From the NCBI RefSeq assembly GCF_030732985.1, contig NZ_JASHJX010000001.1, positions 124,001-188,000 on the forward strand: a stretch of DNA of 64,000 bases, read 5' to 3'. Position numbers and translations under genes: made by a program. The stretch comes from Nioella sp. MMSF_3534 (GTDB lineage Bacteria > Pseudomonadota > Alphaproteobacteria > Rhodobacterales > Rhodobacteraceae). How positions within the stretch are numbered: the stretch's first letter is position 1; every line of letters starts with the position of its first letter. The notes beneath the pieces were generated by a model. The model had not been told where the DNA came from. It searched no databases and saw only the letters and a program-made list of their open reading frames with translations. This document shows, in pieces, positions 52,231 to 60,644 of the stretch.

Positions 52231-53241
52231 TTGGACTTCCTGAACGCCATTGTCGTCCTGGCCAATTTCGTCATCGTACCAGCCACCGCCTATGGCGCGC
52301 AGCTGGCGCTTGGCGCGCTTGGCGTGACGCTTATTTACGGGATCCTCAGGTTCTCGAACTTCGCCCATGGCGACACGATGGCCTTCGGGGCCATGGTGAC
52401 GATCCTTGTGACCTGGGCCTTGCAGGGCGCGGGCGTCTCTCTCGGGCCGCTGCCCACGGCGCTGCTGGCGCTGCCCATTGGCATCGCAGCCACGTCCCTG
52501 CTGCTGATTGGCACCGACAAGGTGGTCTACAAGTTCTATCGCCAGCAGAAGGCCAAGCCGGTGATCTACGTGATCGCCTCGCTCGGGGTCATGTTCATCA
52601 TGAACGGGCTGGTGCGCTTCATCATCGGGGTGGATGACCAGCGCTTTGCCGATGGCGAGCGGTTCATCATCTCGGCCCGCAACTTCCGCACCCTGACGGG
52701 TCTCGACGAGGGTCTGGCCATCCGCACCAGCCAGGGGATCACCGTCGTGGTGGCGCTGATCTGCGTGATCCTGCTGTTCTGGTTCCTCAACAAGACCCGT
52801 ACCGGCAAATCCATGCGCGCCTTTTCCGACAATGAGGATCTGGCGCTGCTGTCGGGCATCAACCCCGAAAAGGTGGTGCTGGTGACATGGATCATCGTCG
52901 CCGCTCTGGCGACCACGGCGGGGGTGCTTTACGGGCTCGACAAAAGCTTCAAGCCCTTCACCTATTTCCAGCTGCTGCTGCCGATCTTTGCGTCTGCCAT
53001 CGTCGGCGGGCTTGGCAACCCGCTTGGCGCCATCGCGGGCGGCTTCGTGATCGCCTTTTCCGAGATCACCGTGACCTATGCCTTCCGCCGCGTCGTCAAC
53101 CACCTGGTGCCGGAAAGCTGGGAGCCGGAGGGGCTGCTGCAACTGCTGTCCACCGACTATAAATTCGCTGTCAGCTTCGCGATCCTGCTGATTGTGCTGC
53201 TGTTCAAGCCCACGGGCCTCTTCAAGGGGAAATCGATATGA
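52231..53241 (+). CDS. livH: Branched-chain amino acid-type ABC transporter permease LivH
   Basis: The 336-residue membrane protein begins at TTG 52231 (LDFLNAIVVLANFVIVPATA). It has about eight to nine membrane segments with the family landmarks LGVTLIYGILRFSNFAHGDT, GLRAFSDN-like MRAFSDNEDLALLSGINPEK, and GLGNPLGAIAGGFVIAFSE. It forms the inner-membrane pore with LivM. The segment FYRQQKAKPVIYVIASLGVM follows the second membrane pair. It is translationally coupled at both ends: one base after member 5 and a four-base overlap with livM. Confidence 0.92.
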   Translation: MDFLNAIVVLANFVIVPATAYGAQLALGALGVTLIYGILRFSNFAHGDTMAFGAMVTILVTWALQGAGVSLGPLPTALLALPIGIAATSLLLIGTDKVVYKFYRQQKAKPVIYVIASLGVMFIMNGLVRFIIGVDDQRFADGERFIISARNFRTLTGLDEGLAIRTSQGITVVVALICVILLFWFLNKTRTGKSMRAFSDNEDLALLSGINPEKVVLVTWIIVAALATTAGVLYGLDKSFKPFTYFQLLLPIFASAIVGGLGNPLGAIAGGFVIAFSEITVTYAFRRVVNHLVPESWEPEGLLQLLSTDYKFAVSFAILLIVLLFKPTGLFKGKSI

Positions 53242-54545
53242 CGCAGATCAACACCAAGAATATCCTGCTGTTCGGTCTGGTGGCGCTGCTGTTCATCGGG
53301 ACCGGGTTCATGCAGTCGTGGAACACCACGCTGACGATCCTCAACATGGGGCTGATTTCGGCCATCATGGCGCTTGGGGTGAACATGCAATGGGGCTACG
53401 CGGGGCTCTTTAACGTCGGTATCCTGGGCTTCACCGCGCTTGGCGGGCTGGCCGCCGTGCTGGTGTCGATGCCCCCGGTGCCAGAGGCCTGGTCGGCGGG
53501 CGGGCCGCGCATCCTGCTGGCACTGGCCGCCGGGGCCGCGTCGATCGTTGCCGCCGTGATGATCTACAAGAAGATGCCAGCGGGGCTGTTGCGCGTGGTG
53601 GTGATGCTGGCGGTGCTGATCGGGGGCTTCATGATCTACCGCGCCATTTTCGACCCCGCGCGTGACGCCATCGAGGCGGTCGATCCGGCCCTGACCGGCT
53701 ATCTGGGCGGGCTTGGCCTGCCGGTGATCCTGGCCTGGCCCGTGGGCGGGCTGTTCGCGGCGGGGGCGGCCTGGATCGTGGGCAAGACCGCGCTTGGTCT
53801 GCGGTCGGACTACCTGGCGATTGCGACGCTCGGGATTGCCGAGATCATCCTTGCGGTTCTGAAGAACGAGGACTGGCTGGCGCGTGGCGTCAAGAACGTG
53901 ACCGGCCTGCCCCGGCCGGTGCCCTACGAGGTCGAATTGCAGGCCGCCGATTGGTTCCTGTCGCTGACCGACCGCTTCGGGGCCGACCCGGTGACCGCGT
54001 CTTCCGTGGTGGTGAAGCTCTGCTACGCGGGGCTCTTTGCCGCCGTGCTGCTGCTGCTCATCTGGATGTCGGAAATGGCGCTGAAATCGCCCTGGGGCCG
54101 GATGATGCGCGCGATCCGCGACAATGAGGTGTCGTCCGAGGCCATGGGCAAGGACGTGACCAAGCGGCATCTGCAGATCTTCATCATCGGTTCTGCCGTC
54201 TGTGGCGTGGCCGGTGCGATGATGACCACGCTGGATGGCCAGCTGGTGCCCGGCACCTATAACCCGCTGCGCTTCACCTTCCTCATTTGGTTGATGGTGA
54301 TCGTGGGCGGATCGGGGAACAACTGGGGTGCGGTTCTGGGCGGCTTCCTGATCTGGTGGCTGTGGATCATGGTGGAACCCATTGGCCTGTGGATGATGCA
54401 GACGGTCACTATGGGCATGGCGGAAGATAGCGGGCTGCGTCAGCACCTGATCGACTCTGCCGCGCATATGCGGTTGCTGACCATGGGGCTGTTCCTGCTG
54501 CTGATGCTGCGCTTCAACCCGAGGGGGTTGATTCCCGAACGCTGA
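53238..54545 (+). CDS. livM: Branched-chain amino acid-type ABC transporter permease LivM
   Basis: The 435-residue permease has about ten membrane segments. It shows NMGLISAIMALGVNMQWGYA and GLFNVGILGFTALGGLAAVL near the N-terminus, the EAA-type loop MMRAIRDNEVSSEAMGKDV, and GGSGNNWGAVLGGFLIWWLW. It is longer than many LivM proteins because of two extra hydrophobic stretches around residues 85-170 (RILLALAAGAASIVAAVMIY and a later pair). It is the last gene of the operon and is followed by the double-palindrome repeat. Confidence 0.92.
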   Translation: MTQINTKNILLFGLVALLFIGTGFMQSWNTTLTILNMGLISAIMALGVNMQWGYAGLFNVGILGFTALGGLAAVLVSMPPVPEAWSAGGPRILLALAAGAASIVAAVMIYKKMPAGLLRVVVMLAVLIGGFMIYRAIFDPARDAIEAVDPALTGYLGGLGLPVILAWPVGGLFAAGAAWIVGKTALGLRSDYLAIATLGIAEIILAVLKNEDWLARGVKNVTGLPRPVPYEVELQAADWFLSLTDRFGADPVTASSVVVKLCYAGLFAAVLLLLIWMSEMALKSPWGRMMRAIRDNEVSSEAMGKDVTKRHLQIFIIGSAVCGVAGAMMTTLDGQLVPGTYNPLRFTFLIWLMVIVGGSGNNWGAVLGGFLIWWLWIMVEPIGLWMMQTVTMGMAEDSGLRQHLIDSAAHMRLLTMGLFLLLMLRFNPRGLIPER

Positions 54546-54549
54546 TGCC

Positions 54550-54609
54550 GGGCGGTGGAAGGGCCTTCAAAGGCCCTTTCAAGGCGCTTCGAAGCGCCTT
54601 CCCCGCGCC
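54550..54609. repeat. Double-palindrome repeat element, copy B
   Basis: The palindrome AAGGGCCTT-CA-AAGGCCCTT (54559-54578) and the perfect 20-bp palindrome of AAGGCGCTTC (54581-54600) stand two bases apart. They are flanked by GGGCGGTGG and CCCCGCGCC. The layout equals copy A at 2084-2146. In the second palindrome the change AT to CG is matched on both arms. It lies between the convergent livM and PhyH-like genes, so it may terminate both. Confidence 0.8.
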
Positions 54610-54614
54610 TGTGG

Positions 54615-55397
54615 TCAGGGCAGGTGCAGCCAGTCGGCCACACCGCCCGGCAGATGCGGACGGAAATAGACGATGGCACGGCCCTCAGGCGGGGCCTCCG
54701 CCCCCTCCCGCCACGGGGCGACCCCGTGCAGGACCAGCCGGTGCAGCAGCGTCGCCTCACCGGGGCGGGCAGGCAGTTCGATGCGCTCGCAGGTCTCGAA
54801 CACCTCTCGGCGCGCGGCGTGATAGGCGTCTGTCAGGTCCACGTCCGGCCACTCCTCCTCAGGGTGCCGCGCGAACACCGCTTCCAACCGGGCGCGCATG
54901 ACCTCATGGCTTCCCTTCCAAACCACCAGCGGCGCGGCCCCTGCCCCGCAATCGGTCACGGGCAGGCCGAGGATCCAGCCATGGGGCTCTTTCAACATCC
55001 GGCGACGATCCGGCCCCACCGGCAAGAGCCCGTCAAGATGCGCCGCATCGCGGGTCTTGCGGTAGCGGTGATTGGCGTCGCTTTCGCCTGCATCCTGCCG
55101 AGGATAGCCGGGATAGGTGACCGAGACCTGCCCCTTGTCCAGAGGTAGTACCCCGCTCATGGCCTGAGCCGCCCTCAACGCCGCGCCCCCAAGGGCCGCT
55201 CCCCCGGCCACACGTCCGTCCCCATCATTGTCCAGCACGTTCACACCGGCAAACCACGTGCCACCATGGCGCAGCCAATCGGCCCGACGCCCCGGATCGG
55301 ATGCCGCCGCCAGCGCCGCCGGCCCTGCGGTCTTCAGCCACTCCAACACCTCCGGGTCGGGCCCGAAGACCTGATACCCGTCGGCAAGCCAGCTCAA
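54615..55397 (-). CDS. Phytanoyl-CoA dioxygenase (PhyH)-like protein
   Basis: The 260-residue product has the metal-binding residues of an Fe(II)/2-oxoglutarate oxygenase: His120-x-Asp122 in RDAAHLDGLLP and His224 in LHRLVLHGVAPW, followed by an oxoglutarate-binding arginine in AIVYFRPHLPGG. LGLPVTDCGAGAAPLVVWKG forms the beta-helix strand between them. PhyH relatives hydroxylate small acids or amino acid derivatives such as ectoine; the substrate is unknown. The start is TTG 55397, overlapping the stop of the TauE-family gene, so translation is probably coupled. Confidence 0.75.
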   Translation of the reverse strand: MSWLADGYQVFGPDPEVLEWLKTAGPAALAAASDPGRRADWLRHGGTWFAGVNVLDNDGDGRVAGGAALGGAALRAAQAMSGVLPLDKGQVSVTYPGYPRQDAGESDANHRYRKTRDAAHLDGLLPVGPDRRRMLKEPHGWILGLPVTDCGAGAAPLVVWKGSHEVMRARLEAVFARHPEEEWPDVDLTDAYHAARREVFETCERIELPARPGEATLLHRLVLHGVAPWREGAEAPPEGRAIVYFRPHLPGGVADWLHLP

Positions 55398-56218
55398 AAC
55401 CCAAGCGCCTTGCGCAGCATGTTCACCGCCATGATCATGATGAACACCGCAAAGACCCGCTTCAGCGGCTTGGGGTCCATTGCGTGGGCCAGCTTCACCC
55501 CCCAGGGCGTGGTGATCATCGTCATCGCCACGATCACGACGAAGGCAATCAGGTTGACCTGACCGACCGTGTAGGGCGGGCGCCCCTCGGTGCCGCCGCC
55601 GATGAACAGAAAGCCCAGAACCGAGGGCACCGCGATGATCACGCCAAAACCGGCCGCCGTTGCCACCGCCCGGTGAATCGGCCGCCCGTAAAGCGTCATC
55701 AGCGGCACGCCGAAGCTGCCCCCGCCGATCCCCATCAGGACCGACAGAAAGCCAAGCGCAGGCGAAACCACGGCCCGCGCAGCACCGCCGGGCATCTCAT
55801 CCCCAAGCCGCCAATCGGGCTTGCCAAACGCCAGGTAGAGCCCGACGCACAGCCCCAGCACCCCGAAGATGCCCATCAGCACCTCGTTCCTGAGGCCGGA
55901 CGCCGCAGCAACCCCAAGCGCCGCGCCGATGGCGATCCCCGGACCCCAGCTTTTCAGGATCTCCCAATCGACCGCGCCCTTGCGGTTATGGGCCATGACC
56001 GAACGCACAGATGTCACCACGATGGTCGCCAGAGAGGTCGCCAGACAGATCTGCATCAGCTCCGGCGTGGTGTAGCCAAGCGAAGAGAAGGCAAAGAAGA
56101 AGGCCGGGACCAGAACGATGCCGCCGCCCACGCCCAACAGCCCCGCCACGATCCCGGCAAATCCGCCGATCAGCAGGATCAGCCCCAGAAGCGGCAGGTA
56201 TTGGGTGAACTCGGCCAT
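55394..56218 (-). CDS. Sulfite exporter TauE/SafE family permease
   Basis: The 274-residue membrane protein has about eight helices in two homologous halves, each with a Gly-rich loop: VAGLLGVGGGIVLVPAFFFA and LSVLMGIGGGSFGVPLMTLY. These are the hallmarks of TauE/SafE transporters, which move sulfite, sulfoacetate or other small anions. The start MAEFTQYLPLLGLILLIGGF is preferred over a long upstream extension that overlaps dusA antisense-free sequence without similarity. It overlaps the PhyH-like gene, so an organic anion linked to that oxygenase is conceivable. Confidence 0.88.
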   Translation of the reverse strand: MAEFTQYLPLLGLILLIGGFAGIVAGLLGVGGGIVLVPAFFFAFSSLGYTTPELMQICLATSLATIVVTSVRSVMAHNRKGAVDWEILKSWGPGIAIGAALGVAAASGLRNEVLMGIFGVLGLCVGLYLAFGKPDWRLGDEMPGGAARAVVSPALGFLSVLMGIGGGSFGVPLMTLYGRPIHRAVATAAGFGVIIAVPSVLGFLFIGGGTEGRPPYTVGQVNLIAFVVIVAMTMITTPWGVKLAHAMDPKPLKRVFAVFIMIMAVNMLRKALGF

Positions 56219-56279
56219 TGCGTGTCCTTTCGCGGTTTGGCGCGACTTAAGCAGAGCGGGCGGGGAATGGGAAGCGGGC

Positions 56280-57278
56280 TCAGGCGGCGAACTGGCTGAT
56301 GGCGTCCAGCGCGGCCTGAACAACCTCCGGCCCCGCCCCGTCCCGATGCGCCCGTTCCGACAGGATGCGTTTCCAGTGGCGCGCGCCGGGGCGGCCTGCA
56401 AACAATCCCAGCATGTGCCGGGTGATCTGGTTGAGCCGCCCGCCCGCCGCCAGATGCGCCTCGATATAGGGCAGCATCTCCTCGGCGATCTGATGGGCGG
56501 TCTTGGACGGGGTCGTGGCGCCGAAAATCCGCTGGTCGGCCTCCAGCAGCACATCGGCCGGGGTGTGATAGGCCGCGCGGCCGATCATGACCCCGTCCAT
56601 GCCCTTGTCCAGATGCTCTTCGGCCTCGTCCAGCGTGGTGATGCCGCCATTGATCGACAGGTGCAGATGCGGGAAGTCCGCCTTCATCCGGTGCACCAGC
56701 GGATAGTCGAGCGGCGGGATATCGCGGTTTTCCTTGGGGCTGAGCCCCTGCAACCAGGCCTTGCGCGCGTGGATGGTGAAGCGGCTGACCCCGGCCTCGG
56801 ACACGATGCGCAGGAAGTCCGGCAGCACCTGCTCCGGCACCTGATCATCCACCCCGATCCGGCATTTCACCGTGACCTCCACCGGGCTGGCCGCGATCAT
56901 CGCCGCCACGCAATCCGCCACCAGCGCGGGCTGTTCCATGAGGATCGCCCCGAAGCTGCCCGACTGCACCCGATCCGAGGGACAGCCGACATTGAGGTTG
57001 ATCTCATCATAGCCGTACCCCGCCGCGATCCGCGTCGCCTCGGCCAGTTGCGCGGGGAAGGAGCCGCCAAGCTGAAGCGCGACGGGATGTTCCGGCGTGC
57101 TGAACCCCAGCAACCGATCCCGGTCCCCGTGGATCACCGCAGGGGCCGTGACCATCTCGGTATAGAGCAACGCATGAGACGACATCAGCCGGTGGACACA
57201 CCGGCAATGGCGATCCGTCCAATCCATCATCGGGGCAACGGACAGGCGTGCGGCCTCGGTGGCTGCGTTTGAAGCCAT
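56280..57278 (-). CDS. dusA: tRNA-dihydrouridine(20/20a) synthase DusA
   Basis: The 332-residue FMN TIM-barrel enzyme shows LSVAPMMDWTDRHCRCVHRL, the catalytic cysteine in INLNVGCPSDRVQSG, FTIHARKAWLQGLSPKENR and VMIGRAAYHTPADVL. This set is specific for DusA rather than DusB (17256-18239). It reduces U20 and U20a in the tRNA D-loop. It is a single gene, followed on its 3' side by the TauE-family gene about 60 bp away. Confidence 0.95.
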   Translation of the reverse strand: MASNAATEAARLSVAPMMDWTDRHCRCVHRLMSSHALLYTEMVTAPAVIHGDRDRLLGFSTPEHPVALQLGGSFPAQLAEATRIAAGYGYDEINLNVGCPSDRVQSGSFGAILMEQPALVADCVAAMIAASPVEVTVKCRIGVDDQVPEQVLPDFLRIVSEAGVSRFTIHARKAWLQGLSPKENRDIPPLDYPLVHRMKADFPHLHLSINGGITTLDEAEEHLDKGMDGVMIGRAAYHTPADVLLEADQRIFGATTPSKTAHQIAEEMLPYIEAHLAAGGRLNQITRHMLGLFAGRPGARHWKRILSERAHRDGAGPEVVQAALDAISQFAA

Positions 57279-57657
57279 TCAACGATCTCCTTGGTTCCGC
57301 CAGCACTTAGGATGGAACAATGGTGCACACCATACGCACACATGAGACATGCCGCCACCCTGCCCCGTAAAAGGACAGGCATTCGGCAGCTCTTGGACGG
57401 GTCAGGCTCCTATCCCACGTGTGACGACCGCACCAATCGTGTTTCAAACTTGGGTGATCCTCGTCGCCGACGGTCAAGGGAGCGGACGGTCATTGAATCT
57501 TGCGGCGAATACCGACACCCAGGAAGTCTTTAGTCGACGAGCCATTCTACGTTTCTCCGCGGATGTTTCTTGGGCGTTATTCTTGTAGGAACAGGTTGGC
57601 CATCAGCATGGAATTCTGGATCGAGTTGTTTTTCGCAAGCGCCTCAGAGCTACGTGG
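57279..57657. other. Gene-free gap at the edge of the catabolic island
   Basis: The 379 bp between dusA and the M24-like gene contain only short overlapping frames on the plus strand with no family resemblance, no start-site support and no tRNA-like cloverleaf. I see no clear terminal repeats. The dusA promoter should lie at its left end. Its composition is more mixed than the flanking genes, so it may be the scar of an insertion that brought the following cluster. Confidence 0.5.
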
Positions 57658-58788
57658 CTATCGCGCATGAAACAACTCACAGTCCCCTGCTCCCGCCAAT
57701 TGCACAAACCCCTTGTCTGTCATGGCATATGTGCCTCCCACCAACACGCCTATGGCTTGGTCCGCATCCAATAAGCAGGCGTGCATCACGAAGGTCATCC
57801 CCTCCTGCACGGGTTCCTTGTTTGTGCGCGTGATCCCGAATGGTTCCAGCCAGGTTGGCGGGTACCCGATGCCAACGCTGTAGCCGAACCGCATCGCGAA
57901 TGTATCCGGCAACCCTTCGGCGCGAAGAATGTCGAGGGCGGGGGCTTCGATCTCGGCGGCGGACATGCCAGGGCGTGCATGTGTCAGCCCGGCCAAAAGG
58001 CATCGGCGCGCGATATCATAGTACCAACTTGCCTGCGAAGAGGGTTCACCGACAGACAGGGTCTGTATGCCCACTGCGTGATACCGGTTGTGAACCGCGC
58101 CGAATTCAACATGGACAAGATCGCCGTCTTCCAGCACACGCTCGGAAGGTGTTCCATGCACATGATGGGCGCGATCGCCCGAGGCCATCTCAACGGGCAC
58201 CGCCCAATAGTCCGACCCCGCCTGGCGCAATGCCGCCTCGATGTCGCTGGCAACGCGATGTTCCGTCACGCCCGCGCGCGCCGACTGACGAAAAGCCTGA
58301 AGGCCCTGTTCAGCCATCCTGCCGGCGTTCCGCATGAGGGCAATCTCCTGCGGCGTCTTGAATGCGCGCAATCTGGCTATTGGACCCGAGATGTCGTCCA
58401 GTCCTGTGCCGCATGCCGCGATGATTTCGGAGGCAAGCGCATGGTTCAGCGCCGCCGATTGGGCATCCCAGCCAAACCGCGCATTCTTGGGGAGATGCTG
58501 CGCAAGAACGTCGGCAAGCGCATCCGCGGGACTGTCAATTCCGAAGTGATAGGGCCGGATGTCCAGGCCAGCGCCGCCTTCCGGCAACATCGGGGCATCG
58601 GCCGCCCAGATAACGACGCGTGGGCGCGGCAGATGGGGCGACAGGATCAGGGCCTGAGGCGTGTTCACACCAGCAAATGAATCATGCCCGATGAAATAGA
58701 ACTGCGCAGCGGGGTCGAAAAGGATAGCCGCATCCAGCTCGAGGCTTTCGACGGCGCGCAGCGCAGCGTTGATACGGTCGGTATGCAT
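57658..58788 (-). CDS. M24 (creatinase/ectoine-hydrolase-like) family protein without metal ligands
   Basis: The 376-residue product has the creatinase N-terminal domain (DAAILFDPAAQFYFIGHD) and a pita-bread C-terminal domain. The five metal ligands of aminopeptidase P enzymes are replaced: VHVEFGA at 225-231 has Glu where Asp is expected, HAVGIQT at 237-243 lacks the second Asp, MTFVMHACL has His for Glu, and LVGGTYAMT lacks the last Glu. Creatinase and ectoine hydrolase (EutD/DoeA) show the same loss, so a metal-free amidine or ring hydrolysis is the likely reaction. It is the last gene of the island operon. Confidence 0.82.
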   Translation of the reverse strand: MHTDRINAALRAVESLELDAAILFDPAAQFYFIGHDSFAGVNTPQALILSPHLPRPRVVIWAADAPMLPEGGAGLDIRPYHFGIDSPADALADVLAQHLPKNARFGWDAQSAALNHALASEIIAACGTGLDDISGPIARLRAFKTPQEIALMRNAGRMAEQGLQAFRQSARAGVTEHRVASDIEAALRQAGSDYWAVPVEMASGDRAHHVHGTPSERVLEDGDLVHVEFGAVHNRYHAVGIQTLSVGEPSSQASWYYDIARRCLLAGLTHARPGMSAAEIEAPALDILRAEGLPDTFAMRFGYSVGIGYPPTWLEPFGITRTNKEPVQEGMTFVMHACLLDADQAIGVLVGGTYAMTDKGFVQLAGAGDCELFHAR

Positions 58789-58797
58789 CTTTTCGCG

Positions 58798-59661
58798 CTA
58801 ACCGGCGGGGGCCGGTTCCGACGCAAGGCCGGGACGAACGCCCAATCCCATCGATGCGTCGATGACGCTGCCATGCAGCGCCGTGGAATACCGGGAGGAA
58901 AGGAAGACGATAATGGCCGCAATTTCAGAGGGTTCGATCAGGCGTCCTTTGGGCATTCTTTCGATGTAGCGACGGCGTTCGTCATCGCCCATCCTGTCCA
59001 ATGTGCTGGCGCGGAGCATCCGGGTATTGATGGCCCCCGGGCTGATCGCAAACACGTCGACGCCGTCATGCACATGCTCTGCCGCGAGGGCCCGGGTCAG
59101 GAACGCAATGGCGGATTTGCTCATGCCATCGGACAGGCGGAAGCCAGGGATCTGGGTTGTGCCGCCGCCGACCGAACTGAGATTGATGATCTTGCACGGG
59201 GCGTCGATCTTTCGGGCAGCACGCTCGCCAAGAAATGCCTGCACCATGCCCAGTGTCCCGTCGGCATTGATCATCAGCATCGCTCGATCCTGCTCACCCG
59301 GTGTTTCACCATAGGCCGTTACTGTTGCCGAACCGACGGCGGCGTTGTTCACAAGGATATCAACCTGCCCGAAGATATCGAATGCGTCCTTCATGCAGCG
59401 CTCGATCGAGCCGCGCTCCATGAGGTTCAGGGCAAGGGCGTGCACGTCTCCGTCGATGCTGTCAGCAAAGGACCGGGCATCTTCCGGCGCTTCGAAACCA
59501 TCGGCATATGTCAGAATGACGCGAATGCCGTGGGCCGCCATTGTCTTGACCGTCTCACGCCCGACACCGCCCAGTCCGCCACTCACCAGCGCAACCTTTC
59601 CAACCAGGGACGGGTCGTGAACGACAGCTCGCAAATCATCGGTCGCGGCTACTCTGTTCAT
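58798..59661 (-). CDS. Short-chain dehydrogenase/reductase family protein with altered active site
   Basis: The 287-residue Rossmann protein has the cofactor loop SGGLGGVG at 27-34, the structural NNAAVG at 105-110, and the catalytic-region serines in INLSSVGGGT. The usual Tyr-x-x-x-Lys reads Asp178-Gly-Met-Ser-Lys182, so the proton-donating tyrosine is missing. FAISPGAINTRML and RLIEPSEIAAIIVFLSS are normal for the family. It may be a reductase with a relocated acid or a non-catalytic relative. Its start overlaps the stop of the PLP enzyme by four bases. Confidence 0.82.
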   Translation of the reverse strand: MNRVAATDDLRAVVHDPSLVGKVALVSGGLGGVGRETVKTMAAHGIRVILTYADGFEAPEDARSFADSIDGDVHALALNLMERGSIERCMKDAFDIFGQVDILVNNAAVGSATVTAYGETPGEQDRAMLMINADGTLGMVQAFLGERAARKIDAPCKIINLSSVGGGTTQIPGFRLSDGMSKSAIAFLTRALAAEHVHDGVDVFAISPGAINTRMLRASTLDRMGDDERRRYIERMPKGRLIEPSEIAAIIVFLSSRYSTALHGSVIDASMGLGVRPGLASEPAPAG

Positions 59662-60644
59662 TCCGGGGTTCCTCCTTGCAAGACGGTCGCATAGTCGGCG
59701 GCGTCGATGTTACGACCACTGAGAACGCACAGAATCGTACCTTTCAATGATTGGTCATGGATTGCTGCGGCAAGTGCGGTTGCCGCAGCGCCTTCTGTCA
59801 CGATCTTTGCCTCGTCAAACAGAAGCCGCATCGCAGCGACGGTCTGATCCAGCGAAACCACGCTTGCGCGATGCACCATTTGTCGCGTGGCGGTCCAGAC
59901 CCCTTCGATGACAGTCGGGCCGCCGATCGCCTTGACGAAAGAGCGCTGCATTTCGACCTCCACCGGATGCCCGGCTGCCAGGGCAGCGGTGACGGGTGTG
60001 GCGACCGACGCCTCTACCGCGACGACCTCTGCCTTATGTCCCAGACGGTGCAGCGCGCTGGCGGTGCCGGTGGTCAGCCCTCCAGCGCCGTAGGGCGTCA
60101 GCACCACGTCCACCTCGGGCAGTTGCCGCGCGATCTCAAGCCCGATCGAGGCGTGCCCGTTGATGACCGCCTGATCGGTCACCGGATAGATGAAGTCCTC
60201 AGCCGTGTCCGGAACATCGTGGCCAAGCGCATAGGACCAATAGACCTCGTCGCTTACGACGCGAACCTCGCCACCATTCGCGCGGACGCCGGCGATCTTG
60301 GACTTCGGAGCATGGCCATACATGTAGGCGGCCATAGGCACTTCGGCGATGCGGGCGGCAATCGCGATTGCATAGGCCATGTTGCCGGAACTGACTGTGC
60401 AGACGCCGCCCGCGATCTGTTCGCGCGGTCGCGACAGAACCGCATTCAGCGCACCGCGAAGCTTGAACGCACCGGCAAGGTTGCGGCCCTCATCCTTTAC
60501 GAAAATCCGCTTTCCCGGAAGGTTGAGAGGCAGCTCCATCACCGGGCTTACATCTACATGCGGTGCGATCCGCTTTGCGGCAGTCTCTATATCAGCCAGG
60601 CTCGGGATACGGACGGATGATCGGTTTTCCTTTTCCGTCGTCAT
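59658..60644 (-). CDS. PLP-dependent threonine/serine dehydratase-like enzyme
   Basis: The 328-residue fold-type II enzyme has the PLP lysine Lys61 in GAFKLRGA, the substrate loop VSSGNMAYA at 83-91 and the phosphate loop GAGGLTTG. Members deaminate threonine, serine or 3-hydroxyaspartate, or racemise serine. The EutB protein of ectoine catabolism is of the same class. HN in the common SSGNHAQ is replaced by NM here, which suggests a different substrate. It overlaps the GntR gene and the SDR gene, both by four bases. Confidence 0.85.
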   Translation of the reverse strand: MTTEKENRSSVRIPSLADIETAAKRIAPHVDVSPVMELPLNLPGKRIFVKDEGRNLAGAFKLRGALNAVLSRPREQIAGGVCTVSSGNMAYAIAIAARIAEVPMAAYMYGHAPKSKIAGVRANGGEVRVVSDEVYWSYALGHDVPDTAEDFIYPVTDQAVINGHASIGLEIARQLPEVDVVLTPYGAGGLTTGTASALHRLGHKAEVVAVEASVATPVTAALAAGHPVEVEMQRSFVKAIGGPTVIEGVWTATRQMVHRASVVSLDQTVAAMRLLFDEAKIVTEGAAATALAAAIHDQSLKGTILCVLSGRNIDAADYATVLQGGTPE

